Shown piece by piece: positions 9,136 to 20,975 of a stretch of DNA of 64,000 nucleotides; the first letter of the stretch is position 1, and every line of letters begins with the position of its first letter. The notes beneath the pieces are model-generated. The model had not been told where the DNA came from. It did not search any database and was given only the letters and a program-made list of their open reading frames with translations. The translations under genes were made by a program, and so were the position numbers. Source of the stretch: Rhodoferax sediminis (GTDB taxonomy: Bacteria > Pseudomonadota > Gammaproteobacteria > Burkholderiales > Burkholderiaceae_C); the NCBI RefSeq assembly GCF_006970865.1, contig NZ_CP035503.1, forward strand, positions 509,001 through 573,000, given 5' to 3'.

Positions 9136-10290
9136 ATGACAACACAGCGTAGTTTAACGAGCACCCTCGCAAAGCAGATAGGGCGGGCCATCCAATCCAG
9201 CGGCGGCTGGATCGGCTTTGACGAGTACATGGCGCTGGCCCTGTACACGCCGGGCCTGGGCTATTACGCCAACGATTTGCGCAAATTTGGCACCATGCCG
9301 CACGGCGTGAAGGGCGGGGGCAGCGACTTCGTGACCGCGCCCGAGATGACGCCGCTGTTCGGCCAGACACTGGCCGCGCAGGTGGCGCAGGCGCTGCAAG
9401 TCACGCAGACGTGCGAGGTCTGGGAATTTGGCGCCGGCTCCGGCGCGCTGGCGCTGCAGCTGCTCGATACGCTGGATGCGTCGGGGGTGGCGGTGCAGAC
9501 CTACACCATCGTCGACCTGTCCGGCACGCTGCGCGAGCGCCAGCAGCAGACCCTGGCGGCACACGCCGGCCGGGTGCGCTGGGTCAGCGCATTGCCCGAG
9601 ACGATGCGGGGCGTGCTGGTGGGCAACGAGGTGCTGGACGCCATGCCGGTCAAGCTGCTGGTGCGCACAGATGGTGTGTGGCACGAGCGCGGCGTGGCCT
9701 GCGAGATGAGCCAGACGGGCGAGCCGGGCCGCTTCGTCTGGCAGGACCGGCCCACCGCGCTGCGCCCGCCGGTCGACATCCTTGGCGCGCACGACTACCT
9801 GACCGAGATCCACCCGCAGATGGAGGCCTTCATTCGCACGCTGGCCGGCACTTTGATGCGCGGCGCGGCCTTCTTCATCGACTACGGCTTTCCCGAGGCC
9901 GAGTACTACCATCCGCAGCGCCACATGGGCACCGTGATGTGCCACCGCGGGCACCTGGCCGACGCCGATCCGCTGGCCCTGGTCGGGCTCAAGGACATCA
10001 CGGCGCACGTCAACTTCACCGCTCTGGCGCTGGCGGCGCAGGAGGCCGTTACCTCGCCCGAAGCCGCGCAGGAGGTGGGCACGCTCGGCTACACGAGCCA
10101 GGCGCGCTTTCTCATGAACGCGGGTTTGCTCTCGAAACTGGAGCACGCAACGCTTGCCGAGCGCGCGATGGCGCTCAAATTAATCAACGAACACGAGATG
10201 GGCGAGTTGTTCAAGGTGATCGGCTTCTACAAGGGCGCGCCGTGGCAGGCGCTGGGTTTTGCGCAGGGCGACCGAACCCCTACACTCTGA
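9136..10290 (+). CDS. MidA family class I SAM-dependent methyltransferase (DUF185)
   Basis: A 384-residue relative of mitochondrial NDUFAF7/MidA, an arginine methyltransferase needed for complex I assembly; bacterial members are of unknown target. The conserved start GWIGFDEYMALALYTPGLGYYA is followed by FVTAPEMTPLFGQTLA, the SAM-binding motif EFGAGSGALALQLL near residue 97, and VGNEVLDAMPVKLL. FFIDYGFPEAEYY and HRGHLADADPL are also family hallmarks. The start ATG leaves only 20 bp to the divergent folM-like gene. The small DUF2905 gene follows two bases after its stop, so the two are coupled. Confidence 0.92.
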   Translation: MTTQRSLTSTLAKQIGRAIQSSGGWIGFDEYMALALYTPGLGYYANDLRKFGTMPHGVKGGGSDFVTAPEMTPLFGQTLAAQVAQALQVTQTCEVWEFGAGSGALALQLLDTLDASGVAVQTYTIVDLSGTLRERQQQTLAAHAGRVRWVSALPETMRGVLVGNEVLDAMPVKLLVRTDGVWHERGVACEMSQTGEPGRFVWQDRPTALRPPVDILGAHDYLTEIHPQMEAFIRTLAGTLMRGAAFFIDYGFPEAEYYHPQRHMGTVMCHRGHLADADPLALVGLKDITAHVNFTALALAAQEAVTSPEAAQEVGTLGYTSQARFLMNAGLLSKLEHATLAERAMALKLINEHEMGELFKVIGFYKGAPWQALGFAQGDRTPTL

Positions 10291-10292
10291 GC

Positions 10293-10493
10293 ATGATCCG
10301 CTGGTTTGCCGTCGTCTTCTTCGCGCTGGTGCTGCTCAGCGGGCTCACGCCGTGGCTGCACAAGCTCGGCTTTGGCCGGCTGCCCGGCGACCTGCGCTTT
10401 CGGCTGTTCGGGCGCGATTGGGACATTCCGCTGGCCAGCACCGTCCTGCTGAGTCTGGCGGCCAGTGTGCTCGTGCGGGTGTTGAGCCGTTGA
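10293..10493 (+). CDS. DUF2905 family small membrane protein
   Basis: A 66-residue protein with two predicted membrane helices (residues 3-20 and 47-64) separated by a conserved polar loop, LGFGRLPGDLRFRLFGRDWD, which defines the DUF2905 family. Function is unknown. It starts 2 bp after the MidA gene, and its stop overlaps the TTG start of the next gene by 4 bp, so it sits inside a three-gene transcription unit. Confidence 0.87.
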   Translation: MIRWFAVVFFALVLLSGLTPWLHKLGFGRLPGDLRFRLFGRDWDIPLASTVLLSLAASVLVRVLSR

Positions 10494-11476
10494 GCAACAG
10501 GACCCCGATCGATTTTGGCGCGCTGCGCGCCGCGCCCGTGGCCTGCGTGGACGTCGGCGGCACCAAGGTGGCCGTCAGCGTGGCGGACCGGCAGGGCCTG
10601 CACGGGCGCGTCACGGAACCCACGGCCAAGCAGGGCGCCAACGACGCACTGGGGCGCCAGGTCGTGCGCCTGATCGGCCAGAGCTGCGCCGCCGCGGGCC
10701 TGGCCGCCACCGATCTGGCGGCGGTGGGCGTGTCATCGTGCGGGCCGTTTGTGCTGAACCAGGGCCTGATCGAACTGTCGCAGCCCAACATCTGCGGCGG
10801 CCTGGCCGGCCCGGCGCGCGGCCTGCCCAATGATTGGCAAACTGCGCTGCTGGAGGCGCCGCTGCGCGAGAGTGTTGCCAGCGACACCTGCCTGCTCCGG
10901 ATCGAGAACGACGGCGTCGCTGCACTGGAAGCCGAGCGCCGCTGGGGCGCGCTGCAGGGCGTCGATCATTGCGCGTATGTCACCTGGAGCACCGGCATTG
11001 GCGTGGGACTGTGCGTGGGCGGCCAGGTGCTGCGCGGCAAGAGCGGCAATGCCGGCCACGCCGGGCACAGTTTCGTGAGCGACAACGAGCAGGCGCTGTG
11101 CGGCTGCGGCAACCGCGGCGACGTCGAGGCGCTGGTTGCGGGCAATGCCGTCGCAAGGCGGTTTGCGGCGCAGGGGTATGCCGACGCTGCTGCACTTTTC
11201 ATAGCTGCAAGCGCAGGTGATGTAAGGGCTACGGCCATGATTGACGAGATATGCCGGGTGCTGGGGCGCATGCTCTACAACCTGGTGGCCACGCTCGACT
11301 TGCAGCGCATTGCCATTGGTGGCGGCGTGTTCTGGCCGCACCGCGATTTTTTGCTGCCGCGCCTGCAGGCGCAGCTCACGGGCCGGCTGGCCGCACTGAC
11401 CGATGGCGCCGAACTGGTGCCTGCGGGGCTGGGCGACAAGGTCGGCGACTACGCCGCGCTGGCGCTGGTGGCTTGA
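10490..11476 (+). CDS. ROK family protein (sugar kinase-like)
   Basis: A 328-residue ROK-fold protein, probably an ATP-dependent sugar kinase. The phosphate-1 motif VDVGGTKVAVSVADRQG lies at residues 17-33, the catalytic Asp in ENDGVAALEAE near 140, and the second ATP region in WSTGIGVGLCVGG near 165. The ROK zinc motif is incomplete: CGCGNRGDVEALVAG has two early Cys plus GNRG, but Asp replaces the usual last Cys. H-x-G-H (NAGHAGHSFV) is intact. The TTG at 10490 overlaps the DUF2905 stop (TTGA) and is the first usable start in this frame. Copy 4 of the coding repeat encodes the helix near residues 234-250. Confidence 0.87.
   Translation: MSNRTPIDFGALRAAPVACVDVGGTKVAVSVADRQGLHGRVTEPTAKQGANDALGRQVVRLIGQSCAAAGLAATDLAAVGVSSCGPFVLNQGLIELSQPNICGGLAGPARGLPNDWQTALLEAPLRESVASDTCLLRIENDGVAALEAERRWGALQGVDHCAYVTWSTGIGVGLCVGGQVLRGKSGNAGHAGHSFVSDNEQALCGCGNRGDVEALVAGNAVARRFAAQGYADAAALFIAASAGDVRATAMIDEICRVLGRMLYNLVATLDLQRIAIGGGVFWPHRDFLLPRLQAQLTGRLAALTDGAELVPAGLGDKVGDYAALALVA
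11189..11240 (+). repeat. Coding repeat copy 4 (in ROK gene)
   Basis: GCTGCACTTTTCATAGC at 11189-11205, 20 nt, then GGGCTACGGCC. It is translated as FIAASAGDVRATA. This copy does not seem to lengthen the protein relative to the ROK family as I remember it. Confidence 0.75.
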
Positions 11477-11627
11477 CGGGTGGGCCGTGCGCCGGGCCCG
11501 CCGCGGGTCCCTTTGTGAGGCGCTTGTATGAGGCGGGTAAAACAATCGTAAAGCAGCTTGGCTGCGGCGCGAAAACGCTGCCTGCGTGCTGGTGGGCGCG
11601 GCCTCGTTTGCTACCATCCATCGCACC

Positions 11628-13007
11628 ATGAATACACCCTCCAACCCGCCCCCTGACGCCAGCCCCTCTGCAGAGTCTCGCGCCAGTCGCCGCGGACGTT
11701 GGTGGTCGAACGGCTGGTTCTTGACGCTGCTGGTGCTGGTGCTCGCCGCCGGTGCCTATTACTTCATCTGGAAGCGCCCGGCCAAGGCGCCGGCCGGTGC
11801 GGCGTCCGCCCCGGCTCGCGCGGGCGCGGGAGGGAGCCAGCGCTTCAGCGGCGTGAACGGGGTGTCGCCGGTGGGCGTGGCCGTGGCCAGGACGACCGAC
11901 ATCGACGTGTACCTGAGCGGCCTGGGGTCGGTCACACCGCTGGCCACGGCTGTGGTCAAAAGCCGCGTCGACGGCACCTTGATAACGCTGAACTTCACCG
12001 AAGGGCAGGAAGTCAAGGCCGGCCAGCTGCTGGCGGAGCTCGACCCGCGCCCCTACCAGGTGGCCGTGACGCAGGCGGAGGGGCAGCTGGCGCGTGATGT
12101 GGCGCTGCTCAATGGCGCCAGGGTGGATCTGCAGCGCTACCGCGTGCTGGTCGAGCAGGACTCGATCCAGTCGCAGCAGCTCGACACCCAGGTCGCGCTG
12201 GTCAAACAGTACGAGGGCACGGTCAAGTCCGACCAGGGCAACCTGGACAGCGCGCGCCTTCAGTTGCTGTACTCGAAGGTGACGGCGCCTATCGGTGGGC
12301 GCATCGGCCTGCGCCAGGTGGACCTGGGCAACGTGGTGCACGCCAGCGACACCACCGGCATTGCCACCATCACCCAGTTGCACCCCATCACCGTGGTCTT
12401 CTCGTTGCCGGAGGACAGCATTCCCGCCATCACGAAGCGGCTGCGCAGCGGCGCCAAGCCCATGACCGAGGCCTGGGACCGCGACCAGCAGAACAAGCTC
12501 GCCACCGGCGCCTTGCTGACGATCGACAACCAGGTCGACAACACCACGGGTACCGTCAAGCTCAAGGCGCAGTTCCCCAACACCGACGGCGCGCTGTTCC
12601 CGCAGCAGTTCGTGAACGTGCACATGCTGCTCGATGTGCTGCGCGGCGCCACGGCCATTCCCAGCGCGGCCATCCAGCGCAGCGCCACGGGGCTGTATGT
12701 GTACGTCGTCAAGGCCGACAACACCGTGACGGTGCGCAGCGTGACCACCGGCCCGGCGCAGGGCGACCTGACTGCGGTCAGCACCGGCATTGCGCCAGGG
12801 GAGACCGTGGTGGTCGATGGCATCGACAAGCTGCGCGAGGGCGCCAAGGTCGAGCCGGTGGTGCGCGGCGGGCCCAATGACCCGGCGCTGCAGCAGCCCA
12901 AGCCGGGCGCGCGCGGGGCCGGCAAGCGCCGCGGCGCGGGGGCCGCCAGCGCACCGGCAGCCGGCGCGTCGGCACCTGCCGCGCCGGCAGCCAGCGCCGC
13001 GCATTAA
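11628..13007 (+). CDS. mdtA: RND efflux periplasmic adaptor, MdtA-like
   Basis: The membrane-fusion protein of a tripartite RND drug pump, 459 residues. An N-terminal membrane anchor (LTLLVLVLAAGAYYFIW, about residues 31-47) is followed by the biotinyl-lipoyl half-motif VDGTLITLNFTEGQEVKAGQ, a long alpha-hairpin (residues about 140-210), the second lipoyl half (KVTAPIGGRIGLRQVDLG) and a beta-barrel domain. The C-terminus is a low-complexity Ala/Pro/Gly tail. The start ATG at 11628 matches the expected cytoplasmic N-terminus. It leads a tight operon with two RND pumps and an outer-membrane factor. Confidence 0.93.
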   Translation: MNTPSNPPPDASPSAESRASRRGRWWSNGWFLTLLVLVLAAGAYYFIWKRPAKAPAGAASAPARAGAGGSQRFSGVNGVSPVGVAVARTTDIDVYLSGLGSVTPLATAVVKSRVDGTLITLNFTEGQEVKAGQLLAELDPRPYQVAVTQAEGQLARDVALLNGARVDLQRYRVLVEQDSIQSQQLDTQVALVKQYEGTVKSDQGNLDSARLQLLYSKVTAPIGGRIGLRQVDLGNVVHASDTTGIATITQLHPITVVFSLPEDSIPAITKRLRSGAKPMTEAWDRDQQNKLATGALLTIDNQVDNTTGTVKLKAQFPNTDGALFPQQFVNVHMLLDVLRGATAIPSAAIQRSATGLYVYVVKADNTVTVRSVTTGPAQGDLTAVSTGIAPGETVVVDGIDKLREGAKVEPVVRGGPNDPALQQPKPGARGAGKRRGAGAASAPAAGASAPAAPAASAAH

Positions 13008-13016
13008 AAGCTCGTC

Positions 13017-16000
13017 ATGAACCCGTCACGCATCTTCATCCTGCGGCCGGTCGCGACCTCGCTGCTGATGCTGGCCATCTTGCTGGCCGGCATCGTGGCG
13101 TTCAGGCAGTTGCCGCTGTCGGCGCTGCCGGAGGTCGACTACCCCACCATCCAGGTCGTCACGCTGTACCCGGGAGCCAGCCCCGACGTGATGACCTCGT
13201 CCGTCACGGCGCCGCTGGAGCGCACCTTTGGCCAGATGCCGGGCCTGAACCAAATGTCGTCCACCAGCTCGGGCGGCGCTTCGGTGATCACGCTGCAGTT
13301 CAGCCTGGATCTGAGCCTGGACATTGCCGAGCAGGAGGTGCAGGCCGCCATCAACGCCAGCGGCAACCTGCTGCCCGCGGACCTGCCGACGCCGCCCATC
13401 TACAACAAGGTGAATCCGGCCGACACGCCGATCCTGACGCTCGCGATCACCTCCAAGACACTGCCGCTGCCCAGGGTGAGCGACCTGATCGACACGCGGC
13501 TGGCGCAAAAGCTCTCGCAGGTGGCGGGCGTCGGCCTGGTGACGCTGTCGGGCGGGCAGCGTCCCGCCGTGCGCATTCAGCTCAATCCGAAGGCCGTGGC
13601 CGCGCTCGGGCTCAACCTGGATGACGTGCGCACCGCCATCGGCAACGCCAACGTGAACCAGGCCAAGGGCAACTTCGACGGGCCGACGCGGGCCTCCACC
13701 ATCGACGCCAACGACCAGCTCAAGTCGGCCGATGAATACAAAAACCTGATCGTCGCGTACAAGAACGGCGCCCCCATCCGCATCTCCGACATTGCCGATG
13801 TGGTGGACTCGGCCGAGAACGTGCGCCTGGCCGCCTGGGCCAACACCACGCCGGCGATCATCATGAACATCCAGCGCCAGCCGGGCGCCAACGTGATCGG
13901 CGTGGTCGACAACATCAAGAAGATTTTGCCCGCGCTGCAGGCCACGCTGCCGGGCGCCATCGACGTCAAGGTTCTGACGGACCGGACCACCACCATCCGG
14001 GCCTCGGTCAGCGATGTGGAGTTCGAGCTGCTGCTGTCGGTGGCGCTGGTGGTGATGGTGATCTTCGTGTTCCTGCGCAACGTGCCGGCCACCATCATTC
14101 CCAGTGTCGCGGTGCCGCTGTCGCTGGTCGGCACCTTCGGCGTCATGTATTTCGCGGGTTTTTCCATCAACAACCTGACCCTGATGGCGCTGACGATCGC
14201 TACCGGCTTCGTGGTGGACGATGCGATCGTGATGATCGAGAACATCTCGCGCTACATCGAGGAGGGCATGAAACCGCTGGAGGCGGCACTGAAGGGCTCG
14301 GCGCAGATCGGCTTCACCATCATCTCGCTGACCGTGTCGCTGATCGCGGTGCTGATCCCGCTGCTCTTCATGGGCGACGTGGTCGGGCGCCTGTTCCGCG
14401 AATTCGCCGTGACGCTGGCAGTTGCCATTCTCATCTCGGCGGTGGTGTCGCTGACGCTGACCCCGATGATGTGCGCGCGGCTGCTGCGCCACACGCCGCC
14501 CGAAAAACAGGGCTGGTTCTTCCGCAAGAGCGGGGCCTTTTTCGACAACGTCATCGCCCATTACGGGCGGGCGCTCGAATGGGTGCTGGACCGCCAGATG
14601 CTGACGCTGCTCGTTGCCTTCGCCACGCTCGTGCTCACGGTGCTGCTCTATATCTTCGTGCCGAAAGGGTTTTTCCCGGTGCAGGACACCGGGGTGATTC
14701 AGGGCATTTCCGAGGCCACGCAATCGGTTTCGTTCGCCACCATGGGCGAGCGCCAGCAGGCGCTGGCCCGCGTGGTGCTGCAGGACCCCGCGGTGCAGAG
14801 CCTGTCGTCGTTCATCGGAGTCGACGGCACCAATGTCACGCTCAACAGCGGGCGCCTGCAGATCAACCTCAAGCCCAAGGCGGAGCGCGGCATCAGCGCC
14901 AGTGACGTGATCCGGCGCCTGGGGCCCAGGCTCGACGCCGATGTGCCGGGCATCAAGCTGTACATGCAGCCGGTGCAGGACCTGACCATCGAGGACAGCG
15001 TGAGCCGCACCCAGTACCAGTTCAGCCTGGAAGACGCGAACCCGGACGAGCTCAGTCTGTGGGTGCCCCGGCTGGTCGCGCGACTGCAGCAAATCCCGCA
15101 GCTGGCGGACGTGGCCAGCAACCTGCAGGATGAGGGTCTGCAGGCCTATATCGACATCGACCGCGACTCGGCCTCGCGCCTGGGTATCACCACGGCGGCG
15201 ATCGACAACGCGCTGTACAACGCCTTCGGCCAGCGCATGATCTCCACGATCTACACGCAGTCCAACCAGTACCGCGTGGTGATGGAGGTCAAGCCCGAAT
15301 TCCAGAAGGGCCCCGCCGCACTGAACGGCATCTACCTGGTCACGGGCAGCGGCGGCCAGATTCCGCTGTCCAGCATCGCCCGCATTTCCGAGAAAACCGC
15401 GCCGCTGGTGGTGAACCATCTGAGCCAATTCTCCGCCGCGACAGTCTCCTTCAACCTGGCGGCGGGCGCCTCGCTGGGCGACGCCGTCGACGCGATCAAG
15501 GCGGCCGAGGCCGAGATCGGCCTGCCCGTGAGCGTGCAGACCAGCTTCCAGGGTGCCGCGCTGGCGTTCCAGGCCTCGCTCAGCAACACGCTGTTGCTGA
15601 TCCTGGCAGCCATCATCACAATGTACATCGTGCTCGGGGTGCTGTACGAGAGCTACATCCACCCGGTCACGATCCTGTCCACGCTGCCCTCGGCCGCGGT
15701 CGGCGCGCTGCTGGCGCTGCTGCTCACGGGCCATGACATCGACATCATCGCGATCATCGGCATCATCCTCTTGATCGGCATCGTGAAGAAGAACGCCATC
15801 ATGATGATCGACTTCGCGCTGGACGCCGAACGCCACGAGGGCAAGTCGCCGCGCGAGGCGATCTACCAGGCCTGCCTGCTGCGCTTCCGTCCCATCCTGA
15901 TGACGACGATGTCCGCCCTGCTGGGCGCCTTGCCCCTGATGCTCGGTGGCGGTGTCGGCTCCGAGTTGCGCCAGCCGCTGGGCATCACCATGGTCGGCGG

Positions 16001-16151
16001 TCTGTTGGTGTCGCAGGTGCTGACACTGTTCACCACGCCGGTGATCTACCTGGCCTTCGATCGTGTGGCGCGGCGCATGAAAAAGCGCTTTGGCAACCCC
16101 GACGTGGACTCGGATGGGACGCCGGCTGTGGACCCGCTGGTCCAGCCTTGA
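13017..16151 (+). CDS. mdtB: RND multidrug efflux transporter, MdtB-like
   Basis: A 1044-residue proton-driven inner-membrane pump of the HAE-1 RND family, starting 9 bp after the adaptor gene. It has the usual two-fold repeat: TM1 at residues 10-30, a large porter loop, TM2-6 near 335-490, and the same again in the second half. The proton-relay helix 4 is [20 protein letters not shown], with the two Asp near residue 405. [19 protein letters not shown] marks helix 10. With the next gene it should form a heteromultimeric pump as in MdtBC/MuxBC. Confidence 0.95.
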   Translation: MNPSRIFILRPVATSLLMLAILLAGIVAFRQLPLSALPEVDYPTIQVVTLYPGASPDVMTSSVTAPLERTFGQMPGLNQMSSTSSGGASVITLQFSLDLSLDIAEQEVQAAINASGNLLPADLPTPPIYNKVNPADTPILTLAITSKTLPLPRVSDLIDTRLAQKLSQVAGVGLVTLSGGQRPAVRIQLNPKAVAALGLNLDDVRTAIGNANVNQAKGNFDGPTRASTIDANDQLKSADEYKNLIVAYKNGAPIRISDIADVVDSAENVRLAAWANTTPAIIMNIQRQPGANVIGVVDNIKKILPALQATLPGAIDVKVLTDRTTTIRASVSDVEFELLLSVALVVMVIFVFLRNVPATIIPSVAVPLSLVGTFGVMYFAGFSINNLTLMALTIATGFVVDDAIVMIENISRYIEEGMKPLEAALKGSAQIGFTIISLTVSLIAVLIPLLFMGDVVGRLFREFAVTLAVAILISAVVSLTLTPMMCARLLRHTPPEKQGWFFRKSGAFFDNVIAHYGRALEWVLDRQMLTLLVAFATLVLTVLLYIFVPKGFFPVQDTGVIQGISEATQSVSFATMGERQQALARVVLQDPAVQSLSSFIGVDGTNVTLNSGRLQINLKPKAERGISASDVIRRLGPRLDADVPGIKLYMQPVQDLTIEDSVSRTQYQFSLEDANPDELSLWVPRLVARLQQIPQLADVASNLQDEGLQAYIDIDRDSASRLGITTAAIDNALYNAFGQRMISTIYTQSNQYRVVMEVKPEFQKGPAALNGIYLVTGSGGQIPLSSIARISEKTAPLVVNHLSQFSAATVSFNLAAGASLGDAVDAIKAAEAEIGLPVSVQTSFQGAALAFQASLSNTLLLILAAIITMYIVLGVLYESYIHPVTILSTLPSAAVGALLALLLTGHDIDIIAIIGIILLIGIVKKNAIMMIDFALDAERHEGKSPREAIYQACLLRFRPILMTTMSALLGALPLMLGGGVGSELRQPLGITMVGGLLVSQVLTLFTTPVIYLAFDRVARRMKKRFGNPDVDSDGTPAVDPLVQP

Positions 16152-16167
16152 GCGCAATGGCCTGACC

Positions 16168-19100
16168 ATGAACATCTCCAAGCCGTTCATCGAGCGCCCG
16201 GTCGCGACCACGCTCTTGACGCTGGGCATCGCGCTGGCCGGGCTGGTCGCGTTCCGGCTGCTGCCGGTTTCGCCCCTGCCGCAGGTGGATTTCCCGACGA
16301 TCTCCGTGTCGGCCTCGCTACCGGGCGCCAGTCCCGAGACCATGGCCGCCACGGTGGCCACGCCGCTGGAGCGCGCCTTGGGCAGCATTGCCGGCGTCAC
16401 GGAGATTACCTCGAGCAGCGCGCTGAATTCGACGCGCATCACGCTGCAGTTCGACCTGAGCCGCGACATCGACGGCGCCGCGCGCGATGTGCAGGCGGCG
16501 CTGAATGCGGCGCGCACCCTGCTGCCCACGGGGATGCCGAGGAACCCGACCTACCGCAAGGTGAATCCGGCCGATGCGCCGGTGCTGATTCTGTCGCTGA
16601 CCTCGGACACGATGACGCAGGGCCGGATGTACGACGCGGCCGACAGCATCCTGGCGCAAAAACTGTCGCAGGTGGACGGCATCGGCCAGGTCAGTGTGGG
16701 CGGCAGCTCGCAGCCGGCGGTACGCATCGAGTTGAACCCGGCCGCGCTCAACAAATACGGCATTGGCACGGCCGACGTGCGCACGGCGGTGGCAGCCACG
16801 AATGCGAACCGGCCCAAGGGCATTGTGGAAGACGGCGAGCGCAACTGGCAGATTTACGCCAACGACCAGGCCACGACCGCCGCCGAATACATGCCCCTGA
16901 TCGTCGCCTATCGCAACGGCGCGCCGGTGCGCGTGCGCGACGTGGCCCAGGTGGTGGATTCGGTGGCCGACCTGCGCAACGCCGGCCAGACCAATGGCAA
17001 ACCCTCGGTGCTGGTGATCCTGTACCGCCAGCCGGGGGCCAACATCATCGAGACGGTGGACCGGGTGCGCGCGCTGTTGCCGCAGCTGCGCGCCTCGATT
17101 CCCGCCGCCATCAACCTGACGGTGTCGGTGGACCGCACGCCCACCATCCGCGCGTCGCTCAAGGACACCGAGCGCACGCTGCTGATCTCGATCGCGCTGG
17201 TCATCATGGTGGTGTTCGTTTTTCTGCGCAACTGGCGCGCTACCCTGATTCCCAGCGTGGCCGTGCCGGTATCGCTGATCGGCACCTTCGGTGCGATGTA
17301 CCTGCTGGGCTTCAGCCTGAACAATCTCTCGCTGATGGCCTTGACGATTGCCACCGGCTTCGTGGTGGACGATGCCATCGTGGTGCTGGAGAACGTCTCG
17401 CGCCATATCGAGAACGGCATGAAGCCGTTCGCTGCGGCCCTGCAGGGCGCGCGCGAGGTCGGCTTCACGGTGCTGTCGATGAGCCTGTCGCTGATCGCGG
17501 TGTTTATTCCGCTGCTGCTCATGGGCGGCATCGTCGGGCGCCTGTTCCGTGAATTCGCCATCACCCTTTCGGTGGCCATCCTGGTGTCGTTGCTGGTGTC
17601 GCTCACCACCACGCCGATGATGTGCGCGCGCCTGCTCAAGGCGCGCGACGCGGCCGCGGCACGCCAGCCAGGGCGCCTGTACCTGATGAGCGAGCGGTTT
17701 TTCAACGGCATGCTGCGCGGCTATGAGCGCTCGCTGGCCTGGGCGCTGCGCTTTGCCCCGCTCATGATGGTCATCTTGCTGGCGACGATTGCGCTGAACG
17801 TGTATTTGTATGTGATCGTTCCCAAGGGCTTTTTCCCGCAGCAGGACACCGGCCGGCTGGTGGGCAGCATCCAGGGCGACCAGGCGATCTCGTTCCAGGC
17901 CATGAAGCAGAAATTTGCCGAGTTCGTGCAGATTGTCAGGTCCGACAAGGATGTCGACACCGTGGTCGGCTTCACCGGTGGCGGGCGCGTCAACAGCGGC
18001 TTTGTTTTCGTCTCGCTGAAACCGCTGGGCGTGCGCAAGGACTCGGCCGACATGGTGATTGCGCGGCTGCGCGGCAAGCTGTCTCACGTGGCCGGTGCCA
18101 GCCTGTATTTGCAGGCCGTGCAGGACATCCGCGTGGGGGGCCGGCAAAGCAATGCCCAGTACCAGTACACGCTGCAGGCCGACGACCTGGCCGTGCTGCG
18201 CGCCTGGGAGCCCAAGATCACCCTGGCCCTGTCGAATCTGCCCGAACTGGCCGACGTCAGCAGCGACCAGCAGGACCATGGGCTGCAAACCACGCTGACC
18301 ATCGATCGCGCCACGGCCATGCGCATGGGCGTCACGCCGCAGCTGATCGACGCTTCGCTCTACGACCTGTTCGGCCAGCGCCAGATCTCGACCATCTACA
18401 ACGCGATGAACCAGTACCACGTGGTGATGGAGGCCTCGCCCGAGTACTGGCAGAGCCCGGCCACGCTGCAGAAAACCTATGTCAGCGTGCCCCTGTCGCG
18501 GGCGAACCTGGCACCGACCTCGTCGGCGCTGCAGACCGCGCCGGCGCTGACGGCGGGCGGCAAGCTGTCGGCCAACACCTCACTGGCGCTGACGCTCTCG
18601 ACCCAGCCGGAGCCGCAGATTCCGCTGGCCGCCTTCACCACGTATGCGCCCACCAGCACCGCGCTGTCGGTGAACCACCAGGGGCAATTCACGGCCTCGA
18701 CGATTTCGTTCAACCTGCCGCCGGGCGTGTCGCTGTCGGACGCCAGCGGCGCGATCGACAACGCGATGGCCAGGTTGGGCGTGCCGACCGGCCTGCATGG
18801 CAGCTTTCAGGGCACGGCCAACGCCTTCCAGAGTTCTTTGAGTAGCCAGCCCATGCTGATCCTGACGGCGCTGCTGGCGGTCTATATCGTGCTTGGCGTG
18901 CTGTACGAGAGCTATGTGCACCCGCTGACCATTCTCTCGACGCTGCCCTCGGCCGGCGTGGGTGCGCTGCTGGCGCTGCTGCTGACCGGCACCGAGTTCA
19001 GCCTGATCGCGCTGATCGGCGTGATCCTGTTGATCGGCATCGTCAAGAAGAACGCCATCATGATGATCGACTTCGCGCTGGACGCCGAGCGCCGGCTCGG

Positions 19101-19407
19101 CATGACGCCGCGCGACGCGATTTTCCAGGCCTGCCGGCTGCGCTTTCGCCCCATCATGATGACCACCATGGCAGCCATGTTCGGCGCCATTCCGCTGGCG
19201 CTGGGCCGCGGCGACGGTGCCGAGCTGCGCCAGCCGCTGGGCATCGCCATCGTCGGCGGCCTGATGGTGAGCCAGTTGCTGACGCTGTACACCACCCCCG
19301 TGGTGTACCTTTATCTGGACCGGCTCAGCGTGTGGGGCAAGGCGCACTATGCGCGCTGGCGCGCAGGCCCAGGCCGACCTATTTTTGCAGGGCAGGAGAG
19401 GCCATGA
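16168..19407 (+). CDS. mdtC: RND multidrug efflux transporter, MdtC-like, with porter insertion
   Basis: A 1079-residue partner of the MdtB-like pump. [20 protein letters not shown] is the standard RND start, so the ATG at 16168 is used. The helix-4 proton relay [20 protein letters not shown] and helix-10 [19 protein letters not shown] are present. It is about 40 residues longer than typical MdtC because of an Ala/Thr/Ser/Leu-rich insertion at about residues 772-812 in the second porter loop, just before [10 protein letters not shown]. It overlaps the outer-membrane factor gene by 4 bp (ATGA). Confidence 0.94.
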   Translation: MNISKPFIERPVATTLLTLGIALAGLVAFRLLPVSPLPQVDFPTISVSASLPGASPETMAATVATPLERALGSIAGVTEITSSSALNSTRITLQFDLSRDIDGAARDVQAALNAARTLLPTGMPRNPTYRKVNPADAPVLILSLTSDTMTQGRMYDAADSILAQKLSQVDGIGQVSVGGSSQPAVRIELNPAALNKYGIGTADVRTAVAATNANRPKGIVEDGERNWQIYANDQATTAAEYMPLIVAYRNGAPVRVRDVAQVVDSVADLRNAGQTNGKPSVLVILYRQPGANIIETVDRVRALLPQLRASIPAAINLTVSVDRTPTIRASLKDTERTLLISIALVIMVVFVFLRNWRATLIPSVAVPVSLIGTFGAMYLLGFSLNNLSLMALTIATGFVVDDAIVVLENVSRHIENGMKPFAAALQGAREVGFTVLSMSLSLIAVFIPLLLMGGIVGRLFREFAITLSVAILVSLLVSLTTTPMMCARLLKARDAAAARQPGRLYLMSERFFNGMLRGYERSLAWALRFAPLMMVILLATIALNVYLYVIVPKGFFPQQDTGRLVGSIQGDQAISFQAMKQKFAEFVQIVRSDKDVDTVVGFTGGGRVNSGFVFVSLKPLGVRKDSADMVIARLRGKLSHVAGASLYLQAVQDIRVGGRQSNAQYQYTLQADDLAVLRAWEPKITLALSNLPELADVSSDQQDHGLQTTLTIDRATAMRMGVTPQLIDASLYDLFGQRQISTIYNAMNQYHVVMEASPEYWQSPATLQKTYVSVPLSRANLAPTSSALQTAPALTAGGKLSANTSLALTLSTQPEPQIPLAAFTTYAPTSTALSVNHQGQFTASTISFNLPPGVSLSDASGAIDNAMARLGVPTGLHGSFQGTANAFQSSLSSQPMLILTALLAVYIVLGVLYESYVHPLTILSTLPSAGVGALLALLLTGTEFSLIALIGVILLIGIVKKNAIMMIDFALDAERRLGMTPRDAIFQACRLRFRPIMMTTMAAMFGAIPLALGRGDGAELRQPLGIAIVGGLMVSQLLTLYTTPVVYLYLDRLSVWGKAHYARWRAGPGRPIFAGQERP

Positions 19408-20918
19408 GCACCCATTCAACCTCCAATACGCCGCTGGCCATGGCCATGACGCTGGCCGTGTGCACGCTGCTGGGCGCCTGCGCGGTCGGCCCCGATTACG
19501 TCAGGCCCGACACCGCCGCCCCGCTCGCCTACAAGGAAAACAGCGGCTGGACCGTGGCCCAGCCCGCCGACACCGCGGATCGCGGCAAGTGGTGGGAAGT
19601 GTTTGGCGACGCCCGGCTCAACGCGCTGGTCGAACAGGTGGAGATTTCGAACCAGACCGTGAAGGCGGCCGCGGCGCAGTACGAGCAGGCGCGCGCGCTG
19701 GCGGAGTCGGCGCGCGCCGCCTACTTCCCGACGATTGGCCTGAACGCGGCCGCGACGCGATCGCAGGCCGGCAGCGGTCTGACCACGCGCACAACCACTG
19801 GCGCCTCCGGCGCTTCCTCCTCCGGTTCCTCCAGCATCAGCAACAACGTCTCCCTGTCGCTGGGCGCGTCCTGGGAGGCCGACATCTGGGGCAAGGTGCG
19901 CCGCGCCACCGAGGCGCAAACCAGCAGCGCCCAGGCCAGCGCCGCCGAGCTGGCGGCGGCGCGCCTGAGTGCGCAGGGCCAGCTGGCGCAAAGTTACTTC
20001 ACGCTGCGCCAGGTGGACGCCCAGATCCAGCTGTATGCCGACACCGTCGCCGCCTACCAGAAATCACTGCAGCTCACCAAAAACCGCTATGTCGGCGGGG
20101 TGTCGGCGCAGGCCGATGTGGTGGCGGCCGACACGCAGCTCAAGACCGCGCAGGCCCAGGCCATCAACCTGGGCGTGCGGCGCGCCCAGCTCGAGCATGC
20201 GATTGCCCTGCTGGTGGGCCAGCCGGCCTCGACCTTCTCCATCGCCCCCGCGCCGCTGACGACGGCGCCGCCACCGCCGGTGCCCGAGGCCGGCCTGCCC
20301 TCGCAACTGCTCGAGCGCCGGCCCGACGTGGCGGCAGCGGAGCGCCAGGTCGCCGCGGCCAACGCCCAGATCGGCGTGGCCAAGGCCGCGTATTTTCCGG
20401 CCCTGAGCCTGACCGGGTCGGCCGGTTACCAGGGCTCGACCCTTGCCAACCTGCTGAGCCTGCCGAACCGCTTCTGGTCCATTGGCCCGCAACTGGCCGC
20501 GACCCTGTTCGACGGTGGCGCGCGCGATGCGCAGAGCCGGCAGGCGCGCGCGGTGTATGACCAGAACGTCGCGCTGTACCGCCAGACCGTGCTCACCGGC
20601 TTGCAGGAGGTGGAAGACAATCTGGCGGCCCTGCGCATCCTGGAGCAGCAGGCCGCCGTGCAGGACGCGGCCCTGCAGGCGGCGCGCGAGTCGGTCAGGC
20701 TGACGATCAACCAGTACAAGGCCGGTGTCGTCAGCTACCTGAATGTGGTCACCGCGCAGGCCACGGCGTTCGGCACCGAGCGGGATTCGGTGAGTCTGCT
20801 GGGCAGCCGCTACGTTGCCAGCGTGCAGCTGATCCAGGCGCTGGGCGGTGGCTGGCATGCCACCAGTTTGCCGGGCGCCGCTGCCGTGAATGCGGCCAAC
20901 GATCCAAAACGGCCATAA
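19404..20918 (+). CDS. Outer-membrane efflux lipoprotein, NodT family
   Basis: The 504-residue TolC-like exit duct for the upstream RND pumps. A lipoprotein signal ([17 protein letters not shown]) places it as an acylated outer-membrane protein. The family start [10 protein letters not shown] and [15 protein letters not shown] are conserved. Two repeats of long coiled helices carry the paired motifs [21 protein letters not shown] and [12 protein letters not shown]. It contains a Ser/Gly/Thr-rich stretch near residues 130-150. Start ATG overlaps the MdtC stop. Confidence 0.93.
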   Translation: MSTHSTSNTPLAMAMTLAVCTLLGACAVGPDYVRPDTAAPLAYKENSGWTVAQPADTADRGKWWEVFGDARLNALVEQVEISNQTVKAAAAQYEQARALAESARAAYFPTIGLNAAATRSQAGSGLTTRTTTGASGASSSGSSSISNNVSLSLGASWEADIWGKVRRATEAQTSSAQASAAELAAARLSAQGQLAQSYFTLRQVDAQIQLYADTVAAYQKSLQLTKNRYVGGVSAQADVVAADTQLKTAQAQAINLGVRRAQLEHAIALLVGQPASTFSIAPAPLTTAPPPPVPEAGLPSQLLERRPDVAAAERQVAAANAQIGVAKAAYFPALSLTGSAGYQGSTLANLLSLPNRFWSIGPQLAATLFDGGARDAQSRQARAVYDQNVALYRQTVLTGLQEVEDNLAALRILEQQAAVQDAALQAARESVRLTINQYKAGVVSYLNVVTAQATAFGTERDSVSLLGSRYVASVQLIQALGGGWHATSLPGAAAVNAANDPKRP

Positions 20919-20975
20919 AGACCCCACGTTGGCTTTCCTTGGGGCGGTCCGGCGGAAAATTGGGCCGGCGTGGTA

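Noticed and set aside
13026..16529. Very long open frame antisense to the MdtB-like gene
   Set aside because: High GC content removes stop codons on the opposite strand. The translation is rich in His, Arg and Gln, with no domain, and the sense gene is certain.
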